From NCBI RefSeq assembly GCF_029543125.1, contig NZ_JARQWW010000004.1, forward strand, positions 406,980 to 470,979: 64,000 nt of DNA, in the 5' to 3' direction. Below, in pieces: positions 49,948 to 58,443 of this stretch. Source of the DNA: Caulobacter segnis (GTDB lineage: Bacteria; Pseudomonadota; Alphaproteobacteria; Caulobacterales; Caulobacteraceae). The translations under genes and the position numbers were made by a program. Under the pieces are notes generated by a model that saw only the letters and a program-made list of their open reading frames with translations, made no database searches and had not been told where the DNA came from. Position 1 is the first letter of the stretch. Each line of letters starts with the position of its first letter.

Positions 49948-50421
49948 ATGGAAAAAGTCCCGATGACCGCCGGGGGCTACACCGCCCTCGACGAAGAACT
50001 GAAGCGTTTGAAGACTGTGGAGCGGCCGAACGTCATCGCCGCCATCGCAGAAGCGCGTTCGCATGGCGATCTCAGCGAAAACGCCGAGTATCACGCCGCG
50101 AAGGAGCGCCAGGGCTGGATCGAAGGCCGCATCGCCGAGATCGAGGACAAGATCGCCCGCGCCCAGGTCATCGACGTCTCCAAGCTTTCCGGCACCCAGG
50201 TGAAGTTCGGCGCGACCGTCAGCGTCGTCGACGAGGACACCGAGGAAGAGGCCCGCTACCAGATCGTCGGCGAGCATGAGGCCGACGTGAAGTCGGGCCG
50301 CGTCTCGATCGCCTCGCCCATCGCCCGCGCCATGATCGGCAAGGAGACCGGCGACGTCGTGGAGGTGAACACCCCCGGCGGCGTGAAGGCCTACGAAATC
50401 CTCAAGGTCGAGTGGATCTAG
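49948..50421 (+). CDS. greA: Transcription elongation factor GreA
   Basis: 157 residues, the standard length. N-terminal coiled coil with the acidic tip [24 protein letters not shown], which places the catalytic Mg at the polymerase active site, and a C-terminal domain [23 protein letters not shown]. It rescues stalled polymerase by stimulating transcript cleavage. ATG 49948 chosen because the family begins with MEKVPMT. The next gene starts inside its last codons (GTG at 50412, 10-bp overlap). Confidence 0.95.
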   Translation: MEKVPMTAGGYTALDEELKRLKTVERPNVIAAIAEARSHGDLSENAEYHAAKERQGWIEGRIAEIEDKIARAQVIDVSKLSGTQVKFGATVSVVDEDTEEEARYQIVGEHEADVKSGRVSIASPIARAMIGKETGDVVEVNTPGGVKAYEILKVEWI

Positions 50422-51401
50422 GACCGGACAAGCCGTCCGAACCGCTCGTCATCTGGGCGGTTTCGGACGGACGCGCCGGCATCGAGGCCCAGGCCGTCGG
50501 CCTGGCCGAGGCGATCGCTCGCCTCACCCGCGCCCGCATCGTCGTCAAGCGCATCGGCTATCGCGGGAACTGGGGCCGCCTGCCCTGGCGGCTGCACCCC
50601 TTCCCGCGCGCCACGCTGAAGCCGGAAAGCGACATCGTCGGCCCCTGGCCCGACATCTGGATCGGCTGCGGCCGCGCCAGCATCCCCCTGTCGATCCGGG
50701 TCAAGCGCTGGTCCCGTGGCAAGACCTTCGTGGTCCAGCTGCAGGACCCCAAGGCCCCCTCCCGTCTGTTCGACCTGGTCGCACCGCCCAAGCACGACCG
50801 CCTGACCGGCGACAACGTCCTGCCCATCGTCGGCTCGCCCCACCGGGTGACCGCCGCCCGCCTGGCCGCCGAGCACAAGGCCTTCGCCCGCAAGCTGAAC
50901 CGCCTGCCGCATCCCCGCGTCGCCGTGCTGATCGGCGGCCGGTCCAAAGCCTTCGACCTGTCGCAGACCCGCGCCGCCGGCATCGCCCGCGACCTGGTCC
51001 TGCCGCTGGAGCACGACGGCGGCTCGCTGATGATGACCTTCTCGCGCCGCACCCCGGACGAGGCCAAGACCCTGATGACGGCGCGGCTGAAGCACCTGCC
51101 CGGCGTGATCTGGGACGGCGAGGGGCCGAACCCCTATTTCGCCTTCCTCGCAGCTGCCGACTACATCTGCGTCACCGAGGACAGCACCAACATGGCGGTC
51201 GAGGCCGCCGGCACCGGCAAGCCGGTCTTCGTCCTGAAGATGGACGGCGATAGCCGCAAGTTCCGCGCCTTCCACCAGTCCCTGGAGGACCACGGCGCCG
51301 CCCGCCCCTTCGGCGGCCATTTCCACGGCTGGACCTACGCCCCCCTGGCCGAAACCGACCGCCTGGCGGCGGAGGTGCTGGGGCGGATGGGAATCACCTA
51401 A
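50412..51401 (+). CDS. Mitochondrial fission ELM1-like family protein (glycosyltransferase-like)
   Basis: 329 residues of the ELM1/DUF1022 family. It has [19 protein letters not shown] at the start, [33 protein letters not shown] and [26 protein letters not shown]. The two-Rossmann layout resembles GT-B glycosyltransferases. Start GTG 50412 overlaps the greA end by 10 bp. In bacteria these genes often lie near surface-sugar genes, as here (pse/neu-like genes follow). Enzymatic role unproven. Confidence 0.82.
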   Translation: MDLGPDKPSEPLVIWAVSDGRAGIEAQAVGLAEAIARLTRARIVVKRIGYRGNWGRLPWRLHPFPRATLKPESDIVGPWPDIWIGCGRASIPLSIRVKRWSRGKTFVVQLQDPKAPSRLFDLVAPPKHDRLTGDNVLPIVGSPHRVTAARLAAEHKAFARKLNRLPHPRVAVLIGGRSKAFDLSQTRAAGIARDLVLPLEHDGGSLMMTFSRRTPDEAKTLMTARLKHLPGVIWDGEGPNPYFAFLAAADYICVTEDSTNMAVEAAGTGKPVFVLKMDGDSRKFRAFHQSLEDHGAARPFGGHFHGWTYAPLAETDRLAAEVLGRMGIT

Positions 51402-51443
51402 GCTCCCGCCGCTGGGCGTTTCGCTCAGGTTGGGGGCGGCTTG

Positions 51444-52694
51444 GTGGAAAAGAAGGTCCGCATCGTCGGCGGCGGCATGACCGGCATCCTCGCCGCGTTC
51501 GAGGCGCATCGCCTGGGCTTTCGCGACATCACCCTGTTCGAGCGCCTGGAAGGCCTCGGCGGCGTCGCCCGCTCGAAGACCGTGGACGGTTTCGACATAC
51601 GCGACGGCGCCTACTACTTCGGCGACCGCAACGACCCAGCCCGCCGGCTGCTCGAGGCTTATGGCCTGGAGTTCGTTGAATCACCGCTTCGCTACGGCTC
51701 GGTCAGTCCCGCCGCGGACGGCGGCATGGTCGCCATGGAGAGTTTCGGCGGCCCGGTCCTGCCCTCGGACACCGTGCATCTGCGCCCGTTAGGAGCCGGC
51801 GACAGCCTCGCCGATCGCATCGCCGCCTACCCGGCGTGCATCAACGAGGCGATCGAACGCTACTGCGCCTGGCATGTGGGCGAGGCGGCCTCCGCGCTCC
51901 ACGTCTCCGCCGTGGCGACCATGGGCCTTCGCCGCGTGTTCCCGGCGGGCTGCAACATCGACGCCTTGGCCGCGCTAAAGCAGGGCGACCCGACCTATGA
52001 CGACCTCTACGGGATCCCCCGGGAGCTGTGGGGGCGGACCAGCGTCCAGACCGGGGCCATGCCCGTCTCCGGCTATGTGCGCTTCTTCGACGACTGCCGA
52101 CGCGCCCTCACCTCCGCCGGCGTGAGGGTTTCCGAGGGGACCCTGGTCTCGCCGCGCCAAGCCTTGGCCGAAGTCCCCGAAGAGGAGGTTCTTGTCTGGG
52201 CCGGCAACCCCACGCCCTTGTTCAAGGCCATGCACCTGCCAACGCCGCGTCCCCGCGCAAAGCTGTTTCACACCCACGTCTTCCACGCGACCTTCGACGG
52301 GCCCGCGCCGTTCTTCCTTCATAACTTCACGGCCCAAGGCGTGGTCTTCCGCGCTTTCCTCTACGAGAGCGCCGGCGAGGTGCTGCTGACCGCTGAATGC
52401 GTAGCTGAAGCGGACGACGGCGCCCTGCGGCAGGAACTGCAAAATCTGGTCGGCTTGTTTGGCCGACTGTCGATTGGGAATCAGCTCGCCTCAAGCGTCG
52501 CGCCGCGCTGGGGCTACCAGCCGCCCGAATGCGTCAACGCCCTGACCCTCCTGCGCTCGGCACTGAACACACGGTTTGGAACGTCGTTCGTTCCCGGCGC
52601 ATGGGAGGCCTACGCCAAGGTCGACAAGCTGTCGGAGATTTCGGCAGCCCTGTCGCGCGCCCTGACGCCCGCCGAAACGCGGCTCACCGCCTAG
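51444..52694 (+). CDS. FAD/NAD-dependent oxidoreductase, UDP-galactopyranose mutase-like
   Basis: 416 residues starting at GTG 51444 (TTG one codon before is an alternative). The N-terminus KVRIVGGGMTGILAAFEAHRLGFRDITLFERLEGLGGVARS is an FAD-binding Rossmann with the amine-oxidase/mutase second motif. The middle contains ELWGRTSVQTGAMPVSGYVRFFDDCRRAL and the C-terminus WGYQPPECVNALTLLRSAL. Exact reaction unknown; its place among nonulosonate genes suggests a sugar-modifying step. It converges with the methyltransferase gene, and the two stop codons share a CTAG (52691-52694). Confidence 0.7.
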   Translation: MEKKVRIVGGGMTGILAAFEAHRLGFRDITLFERLEGLGGVARSKTVDGFDIRDGAYYFGDRNDPARRLLEAYGLEFVESPLRYGSVSPAADGGMVAMESFGGPVLPSDTVHLRPLGAGDSLADRIAAYPACINEAIERYCAWHVGEAASALHVSAVATMGLRRVFPAGCNIDALAALKQGDPTYDDLYGIPRELWGRTSVQTGAMPVSGYVRFFDDCRRALTSAGVRVSEGTLVSPRQALAEVPEEEVLVWAGNPTPLFKAMHLPTPRPRAKLFHTHVFHATFDGPAPFFLHNFTAQGVVFRAFLYESAGEVLLTAECVAEADDGALRQELQNLVGLFGRLSIGNQLASSVAPRWGYQPPECVNALTLLRSALNTRFGTSFVPGAWEAYAKVDKLSEISAALSRALTPAETRLTA

Positions 52695-53389
52695 ACCGGC
52701 TTCCGGAGCCAGTAGTTGTTCCAGACGTGCCGCTCCTTGCGGTCGTTCTTGAACAGGGTGATCCCCTCGCGATTGACGATCTCGAATCCGGCGGCCGTCA
52801 CCAGCCGCTCGCACTGGGTCTCATCCAGGAACAGGTAGTTGCTGCCCGCATAGGCTCCGGCCCGCTCGTCGAGTGCGTAAAAGCCCTCGCCCAGCTTCAC
52901 GCCCAGGCCGAAGAACCAGCTCTCGGGATCTCGGAAGTTGATCATCAGCGCGCCGCCCGGCTCCAGCACCTCATAGGCTCGGGCCAGATCAGCCGCGCAG
53001 GACTGCGGCGAGGCGATGAAGAACACCCCGTACGCGATGACCACCGACAGGCTGGCCGGGGCGATCTCGGCGTCCTGGAACGGCGTCTCGATCAGCCGCA
53101 CATCGGTGACACCGCGCTCGGCCAAGCCCTCCTTGGCGGCGGCGAGGGCGTCGGCGCTGAAATCCAGACCCACGGGCGAGAAACCGTAGTCGGCCAGCAG
53201 CAGCATGTGCCGGCCGCTGCCGCAGCCGATGTCGAGGGCCGCCTTGCCGGCGTTGGCCGCGCGGTCCGGCGCCATGCGCGCCATGAAGCGGATCACCTCG
53301 CTGTCGGGATAGAGCAGCCGGTGCTTGCGGATGGCGTCGCTCCAGAAGTCGCGGCTGCGATCAGCAAGCTGGGTGTCAGAGGCGCTCAA
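52691..53389 (-). CDS. Class I SAM-dependent methyltransferase
   Basis: 232 residues. Motif I ALDIGCGSGRHMLLL (~residue 51), an acidic residue in VGLDFSADAL, and GGALMINF are standard. It starts with TTG at 53389, supported by GGAG seven bases upstream, and overlaps the ATP-grasp gene by 14 bp, so they are read together. A WFFGLGVKLGEGFYALD segment is unusual. Likely modifies the sugar or its carrier in this cluster; target unknown. Confidence 0.82.
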   Translation of the reverse strand: MSASDTQLADRSRDFWSDAIRKHRLLYPDSEVIRFMARMAPDRAANAGKAALDIGCGSGRHMLLLADYGFSPVGLDFSADALAAAKEGLAERGVTDVRLIETPFQDAEIAPASLSVVIAYGVFFIASPQSCAADLARAYEVLEPGGALMINFRDPESWFFGLGVKLGEGFYALDERAGAYAGSNYLFLDETQCERLVTAAGFEIVNREGITLFKNDRKERHVWNNYWLRKPV

Positions 53390-54557
53390 TTTCGATCTCC
53401 AGAGCCGCGAGGGCTTTCCGCGAATTGGCCAGAGCTTCTTCCGAGTCGCGCCCCGTCGCCATCAACCAGCCCCTGGCCATGGCGTCCGTGCCGGTGCGCA
53501 GCACATCCAGCACATCGCCAGGGCGGAGGCGGACCTCAATGTCCAACAGCCCAGGCGTGTCGGGTGTCGCCCCCACCGACAGAACCCGCCCCGGCGGCGT
53601 CGGCAGGAAGGCGAAGACCACCGGCCGCCCTTCGCCGGGATGCGGCAGCGGCTTTCCCGTCTCCAAGGCCTTAAGCGCGGCGGTGATCAGGTCGTCGCCG
53701 TGGATCGCCGGATAGATTCGGGTGGTGATGTTGTTTCCCGGCGCTCGACCGCTGATCTCGATCAGGCTGGCCCGCCCGGCCGCATCGACCATGACGTCGG
53801 CGTTGATCAGGCAATCCGTCAGGCCGATGGCCCGCGCCGCTCCTTCGACCGCTGCTAGTGCCGCCGACGCCTCGTGCGGTACGCGGGCCGGATGGATGTA
53901 GGTCAGCTCCTGCCGGCTCGGCGCCGGTGTCATGACCTTCTCTCGGACCAGCAAGCCGGTGAACACGCCAGCGTAGATCGCCGCATCCACCCCATACTCG
54001 GTCCCCTGCAGCGCCGCTTCGACAAGCCAGGCCTCGCCCGGCCCGATATGGCCCGAAGCCGCCACGGCTTCGACCTCATCCGCCGTTGCGCAGAGAGCCA
54101 CGCCCCGGCTGCCCGAACCGAAGGTGGGTTTGACCACGCAAGGGACGCCCACCGCCGCCACGGCCGCCGCCAACTGCTCCGGCCCGTCGATGGCCGCCTG
54201 CGCGGCCACCGGGACGCCCGCCGCCGAAAGGATGCCATGGGCCAGGCGCTTGTCAGCGCAGGCCGCCCCCGCATCCGGCTGTATGCCCCGCAGCCCCAGG
54301 GCCGCGTTCACCGCCGCCACGGTCGTCAGAAACCGGCCGATCGGCGCGGGCAGAACCGCCTCGACTCCCAAATCGCGCGCGAAGGCGATCACCGCCGCTT
54401 TATCCGCCACATCGATGGGCCGGGAGATATCGGCGAGCGCAAACCCCGGCGCGGCGGGATCGCGGTCCACCGCCGCCACCTCCAGCCCCGCCGCCTTGGC
54501 GATGCGGATGGGATGCAGTTGTTCGGGACCCGCCCCCACCGCCAGCACGCGCCGCAT
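53376..54557 (-). CDS. ATP-grasp family ligase
   Basis: 393 residues. The N-terminal part (MRRVLAVGAGPEQLHPIRIAKAAGLEVAAVDRDP) is the pre-ATP-grasp Rossmann seen in CarB/PurK-type enzymes. The ATP-grasp core has CVVKPTFGSGSRGVALC (~155) and NADVMVDAAGRASLIEISGRAPGNN (metal-binding Glu and Asn). Such enzymes join an acid to an amine or alcohol using ATP. ATG 54557 shares its A with the pseG stop. In this setting it may attach an amino acid or acyl group to the sugar. Specificity unknown. Confidence 0.8.
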   Translation of the reverse strand: MRRVLAVGAGPEQLHPIRIAKAAGLEVAAVDRDPAAPGFALADISRPIDVADKAAVIAFARDLGVEAVLPAPIGRFLTTVAAVNAALGLRGIQPDAGAACADKRLAHGILSAAGVPVAAQAAIDGPEQLAAAVAAVGVPCVVKPTFGSGSRGVALCATADEVEAVAASGHIGPGEAWLVEAALQGTEYGVDAAIYAGVFTGLLVREKVMTPAPSRQELTYIHPARVPHEASAALAAVEGAARAIGLTDCLINADVMVDAAGRASLIEISGRAPGNNITTRIYPAIHGDDLITAALKALETGKPLPHPGEGRPVVFAFLPTPPGRVLSVGATPDTPGLLDIEVRLRPGDVLDVLRTGTDAMARGWLMATGRDSEEALANSRKALAALEIEIERL

Positions 54558-55513
54558 CACGCCACCTTCCCAATGAGGACTTCAGCCACCCGTCGCGCGC
54601 CCTCTCCGTCAACGGTCTCGAACCCCTTCCGGGCCAGGGCGGAAAGCCTCGGGCCATCTTCGGCCAGGGCAAGCACAGCCGAAGCGGCCGTCTCGACTAG
54701 TCCCAGATCCGCCGCCACGCCAGCCTGCGCCAATAGCGCCACATAGGGCGCCATATTGCGCCATGAGACGCAGGCCACCGGCCGCCCCAGCACCATGGCC
54801 TCGTAGCTCGTCAGCCCACCGAGAGTGACGATCAGGTCGTGCGACAGGATCAGCTCCGACATGGCCTCCGGCGCGTCCACGAAGGTCGCGCCGCGAGCTC
54901 GGCGTAGAGCATCCTTGCGCGATTGCGGCATGGCTGGCCCGAGCGCCGCCGTTACTTTCAGGGGACCGTCCGCAAGACTGGCGACCAGAGCCTCTGTCGC
55001 CCGCGCCGGATCCGCTCCGCCGAAGGCCAGCAGGACGGTCTCCGCCTTCGCCCCCCACCAGGGGATCGCCGGCCGCGCGGCCGTCACGTCGGACCGCACC
55101 ATGTGCCAAGCCGCCCCCGCCAATACCTCGACACCCGCCGGCGCGGCAGCCGAAGGCGTCACATCAGTGTCCACCAGAAGGTCGGCGGCGTAGCCGTTGA
55201 GACTGTCGTTGATATGGGCCAGGTCCCCGAAACCCAGCGTCCTCGCCCGCGCGGAATCCGCCACGCTCAGACCCAACAGATCGGTGACCAGCAGGCCGCC
55301 GCTCCGCGAAGCCAGCACCGCCCAGGCCGCCTCACGACCTTCAACCCACGCGACCTCGCATTTCGCCCGCGAAGCGAACGCCGGATAGGCCTGCGCCGCC
55401 TCGACCAACAGCAAAGGCGCTTGCCCTGCATCGACCAAGGCCCGGCACAGAGTGGCGCAACGCGACAGGTGCCCGACGCCGAGGTCCGGGCCGGCGGCGC
55501 ACCAGACGATCAT
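54557..55513 (-). CDS. pseG: PseG-like UDP-sugar hydrolase
   Basis: 318 residues with the PseG layout: IVWCAAGPDLGVGHLSRCATLCRAL at the start (the GxGHxxR motif of GT-B-like hydrolases), LLVTDLLG, VLLAFGGADPARATEAL and VTLGGLTSYEAMVLGRPVACVSW. PseG removes UDP from the altro-sugar in CMP-pseudaminate synthesis, supplying the substrate of PseI. The ATG at 55513 overlaps the pseI stop (ATGA). A longer frame extends upstream of this start but reads the pseI region out of frame. Confidence 0.82.
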   Translation of the reverse strand: MIVWCAAGPDLGVGHLSRCATLCRALVDAGQAPLLLVEAAQAYPAFASRAKCEVAWVEGREAAWAVLASRSGGLLVTDLLGLSVADSARARTLGFGDLAHINDSLNGYAADLLVDTDVTPSAAAPAGVEVLAGAAWHMVRSDVTAARPAIPWWGAKAETVLLAFGGADPARATEALVASLADGPLKVTAALGPAMPQSRKDALRRARGATFVDAPEAMSELILSHDLIVTLGGLTSYEAMVLGRPVACVSWRNMAPYVALLAQAGVAADLGLVETAASAVLALAEDGPRLSALARKGFETVDGEGARRVAEVLIGKVA

Positions 55514-56571
55514 GGCGCCGGCTTGAAGTCGTCCCAGGTCAGCACCTGGCCCGCCGGCAGGTCGCGGCCGGGCGCCAAACCCAGGACGGACTCCATCTGC
55601 ATGGGGTTGACGCCCCAGCCGGGACGCAGGGCCGTAAGGTCCTCGGCGGTCACCGGCTGGCCCGCCTTGATCGGCCGCGCCGTCACCAACGAGCGTACGG
55701 CGTTGCGCCGCTCGGCGATCTCGCTCTCGGTGACGCCGAGACGCACGCCCCCCAGCGCCGCCTCCATCTCCCGCGTCCCGCGCACCAGGGCGGCGAACTC
55801 GGCAGGGTCGGCGCTGAACCAGTGGTCCGGCCCGTCGGCCGCCTTGTTGTAGGTGAAGTGCTTCTCGATCATCCGCGCGCCCAGGGCCACGGCCCCGAGC
55901 CCGGCTGTCACGCCGATGGAATGATCTGACAGTCCAACCGCCGCGTCCGGATAGATGCCCTGCAGCGCGGGGATGGAGCGCAGGTTCATCTCGTCCATCG
56001 GCGCCGGGTACTGGGCGATGCAGTGCAGCAGCACCAACTCCCTGCAGCCGCCGCGGCGCAGGCGGCTGACCGCCGCGTCCACCTCCGCCAAGGTGTGCTT
56101 GCCCGTGGACATGATCACCGGCTGGCCGGTGGCGGCCAGAGCGTCCAGCATCCCGCCGTACTGGATGTCGGACGAGGCGATCTTCCACCCCGGCACGCCC
56201 AGCCCGGCGAGGAAGCCGATGCCGTCCAGGCTGAAGGGCGTGGAGAAAATGGTCACGCCCAGGCGCTTGGCTTCGGCAAAGATCGCGGCGTGCGCCTTGC
56301 GCGGCAGGGCCAGGCGATCGAACAGCCCGCCGATGGTCTCGGAGCGTTCCTGCTCCTCGGGGCCCCAGGTGATCACCCGCTGCGGGTCGGCCACCAGTTC
56401 GGCGGCGGTGTAGGTCTGCAGCTTGACCGCGTCGGCGCCCGCCGCCGCGGCCAGGCGCACCAGCTCCAGGCACTTTTCCGGATCGCCGTCGTGATTGGCT
56501 CCGATCTCGGCCACCAGATAGCAGGGCTCGCCCTCGCCGATGTGCCGGTCGCCGAATTTGATCCTGGCCAT
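55510..56571 (-). CDS. pseI: Pseudaminic/N-acetylneuraminic acid synthase family (PseI/NeuB-like)
   Basis: 353 residues. NeuB barrel: YLVAEIGANHDGDPEKCLELVRLAAAAGADAVKLQTY, FSTPFSLDGIGFL, PVIMSTGKHTLAEVDAA, LLHCIAQYPAPMDEMNL and LGARMIEKHFTYNK, followed by a C-terminal SAF antifreeze-like domain (~290-350, TARPIKAGQPVTAEDL). It condenses a hexose with phosphoenolpyruvate to make a nonulosonic acid. Next to pseG, pseudaminate is more likely than sialic acid. ATG 56571 has GGAGG nine bases upstream. Divergent from the cytidylyltransferase gene. Confidence 0.87.
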   Translation of the reverse strand: MARIKFGDRHIGEGEPCYLVAEIGANHDGDPEKCLELVRLAAAAGADAVKLQTYTAAELVADPQRVITWGPEEQERSETIGGLFDRLALPRKAHAAIFAEAKRLGVTIFSTPFSLDGIGFLAGLGVPGWKIASSDIQYGGMLDALAATGQPVIMSTGKHTLAEVDAAVSRLRRGGCRELVLLHCIAQYPAPMDEMNLRSIPALQGIYPDAAVGLSDHSIGVTAGLGAVALGARMIEKHFTYNKAADGPDHWFSADPAEFAALVRGTREMEAALGGVRLGVTESEIAERRNAVRSLVTARPIKAGQPVTAEDLTALRPGWGVNPMQMESVLGLAPGRDLPAGQVLTWDDFKPAP

Positions 56572-56669
56572 GAATACGCGCCTCCAGGCCGCGACCATCT
56601 GATGAATCGGCGCATCAAACCAGCAAGCAGGTTTGCAGATTGCAAACCCCGACCGCATACCTTTGCCCC

Positions 56670-57389
56670 ATGACCACGGTCGCCATCACCCAGGCGCGGA
56701 TGACCTCCGAGCGCCTGCCCGGAAAAATCCTGAAGCCGCTGGCCGGCCAGCCGCTTTTGGCGCGGCATCTGGCGCGGCTGTCTCGCGCCGGGCGGATCGA
56801 TCGGGTTGTGGTCGGTTCTCCGGAAGGGCCCGTGTCCGATCCGATCCGCGCGCTTTGCGCTCCGCTCGGCTTCCCGGTGGTCGATGGCCCCGAAGATGAC
56901 GTCCTTGCCCGCTTCCTCAACGCCGCCCGCTTCGCCGGGGCGGACATCATCGTCCGCGTCACCTCCGACTGTCCGTTCATCGACCCCGAGCTGGTCGATC
57001 TTGTGGTGGCGCGCCGCGCCGAAACTGGGGTCGACTACGCCACGCTCGACGCCCCTGGCGTCTATCCGCGCGGCCTGGACGTAGAGGTTTTCACCCGCGC
57101 GGCGTTGGAGACGGCGGCCGCCGAGGCGGCCTCGACCCACGATCGCGAGCACGTCACCCCCTTCATCCGCAACCAGCCTGACCGCTTCACGACACAACGC
57201 GTGGCCGCCGACGGAGCTGGCGGCGCCTATCGCCTGTGCGTGGACACACCGGCGGATCTGGCCCTGGCGGAACGCCTCTATGATCACTTCGGCGGTGATG
57301 ATTTCGGCTGGCGCGAGGTGGTGTCTGTGCTCGACGCCCGCCCGGACTGGGCCGCCCTTAACAGCGACGTGATCCAGAAAGCGGTTTAG
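56670..57389 (+). CDS. SpsF-type cytidylyltransferase
   Basis: 239 residues. The nucleotide-binding start TVAITQARMTSERLPGKILKPLAGQPLLARHLARL is the SpsF/CMP-sugar synthetase signature, then VRVTSDCPFIDPELVDLVV and RLCVDTPADLALAERLYDHF. It should activate a sugar as a nucleotide, plausibly the nonulosonate made by the divergent pseI/pseG genes (98 bp between starts). The usual pseF type differs, so the sugar is uncertain. ATG 56670 is preferred to an ATG ten codons upstream. Confidence 0.8.
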   Translation: MTTVAITQARMTSERLPGKILKPLAGQPLLARHLARLSRAGRIDRVVVGSPEGPVSDPIRALCAPLGFPVVDGPEDDVLARFLNAARFAGADIIVRVTSDCPFIDPELVDLVVARRAETGVDYATLDAPGVYPRGLDVEVFTRAALETAAAEAASTHDREHVTPFIRNQPDRFTTQRVAADGAGGAYRLCVDTPADLALAERLYDHFGGDDFGWREVVSVLDARPDWAALNSDVIQKAV

Positions 57390-57438
57390 GCCCGCCACGA
57401 CGACTCCAACGGCGGAGAATCTTCGCTACATAGGAGCC

Positions 57439-58440
57439 ATGTCCCAGCCCCGCACCACTCGCTGCCTGATCATTGGTTCAGGCCCCGCCGGCTACACCGC
57501 CGCCATCTACGCCGCGCGCGCCCTGCTGAAGCCCGTTCTGATCGCCGGCATCCAGCCGGGCGGCCAGCTGACCATCACCACCGACGTGGAGAACTATCCG
57601 GGCTTCGCCGACGTCATCCAAGGTCCGTGGCTGATGGACCAGATGCGCGCCCAGGCCGAGCACGTGGGCACGGAAATGATCAACGACATCGTCCTGTCGG
57701 TGGACCTGTCCAAGCGTCCCTTCCACGTGAAGTGCGACAGCGGCGAGGAGTGGCTGGCCGAGACCCTGATCATCGCCACCGGCGCCCAGGCCAAGTGGCT
57801 GGGCATCGAGAGCGAGGCCAAGTTCCAGGGCTTTGGCGTTTCGGCCTGCGCCACCTGCGACGGTTTCTTCTATCGCGGCAAGGAAGTGGTCGTGGTCGGC
57901 GGCGGCAACACCGCCGTTGAAGAGGCGCTGTTCCTGACTAACTTCGCCAGCAAGGTCACCCTGGTTCACCGCAAGGACGAGCTGCGCGCCGAACGCATCC
58001 TGCAGGAGCGCCTGCTGGCCCACCCGAAGATCGAGGTGGTCTGGGACAGCGTCCTCGACGAGGTGAAGGGCGAAAGCGATCCGATGGGCGTCACCGGTGT
58101 CCGTCTGAAGAACATCAAGACCGACGAAACCCGCGACCTGGCCTGCGACGGCGTGTTCATCGCCATCGGCCACGCCCCAGCTTCGCAGCTCTTCGCTGGC
58201 CAGCTGGAGATGGACTCCAGCGGCTATCTGAAAGTGAAGGCGGGCACGGCATCGACCGCCGTAAAGGGTGTCTACGCCGCCGGCGACGTCACCGACGACG
58301 TCTATCGCCAAGCGGTCACCGCCGCCGGCATGGGCTGCATGGCCGCGCTGGAGGCCGTGCGCTTCCTGGCCGAGGAAGATCACGCCAAGGCCAACCACCC
58401 GATCAGCCACGCCGAGGCCGAGAAGATCGGAGCCTGGTAG
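57439..58440 (+). CDS. trxB: Thioredoxin reductase
   Basis: 333 residues. FAD-binding CLIIGSGPAGYTAAIYAARA at the N-terminus, the redox-active disulfide in SACATCDGFF (~residue 143), the NADPH fold VVVVGGGNTAVEEALFL and the closing GVYAAGDVTDDVYRQAVTAAGMGC. It reduces thioredoxin with NADPH in the cytoplasm. Typical length. It converges with the SleB-type hydrolase gene, with 3 bp between stops. Confidence 0.96.
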   Translation: MSQPRTTRCLIIGSGPAGYTAAIYAARALLKPVLIAGIQPGGQLTITTDVENYPGFADVIQGPWLMDQMRAQAEHVGTEMINDIVLSVDLSKRPFHVKCDSGEEWLAETLIIATGAQAKWLGIESEAKFQGFGVSACATCDGFFYRGKEVVVVGGGNTAVEEALFLTNFASKVTLVHRKDELRAERILQERLLAHPKIEVVWDSVLDEVKGESDPMGVTGVRLKNIKTDETRDLACDGVFIAIGHAPASQLFAGQLEMDSSGYLKVKAGTASTAVKGVYAAGDVTDDVYRQAVTAAGMGCMAALEAVRFLAEEDHAKANHPISHAEAEKIGAW

Positions 58441-58443
58441 GGC

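Noticed and set aside
54557..56473. 638-codon open frame on the minus strand covering pseG and part of pseI
   Set aside because: Only its last 318 codons are PseG. The earlier part reads the real pseI gene in the wrong frame and has Gly/Arg-rich artefact composition; pseG starts at 55513.
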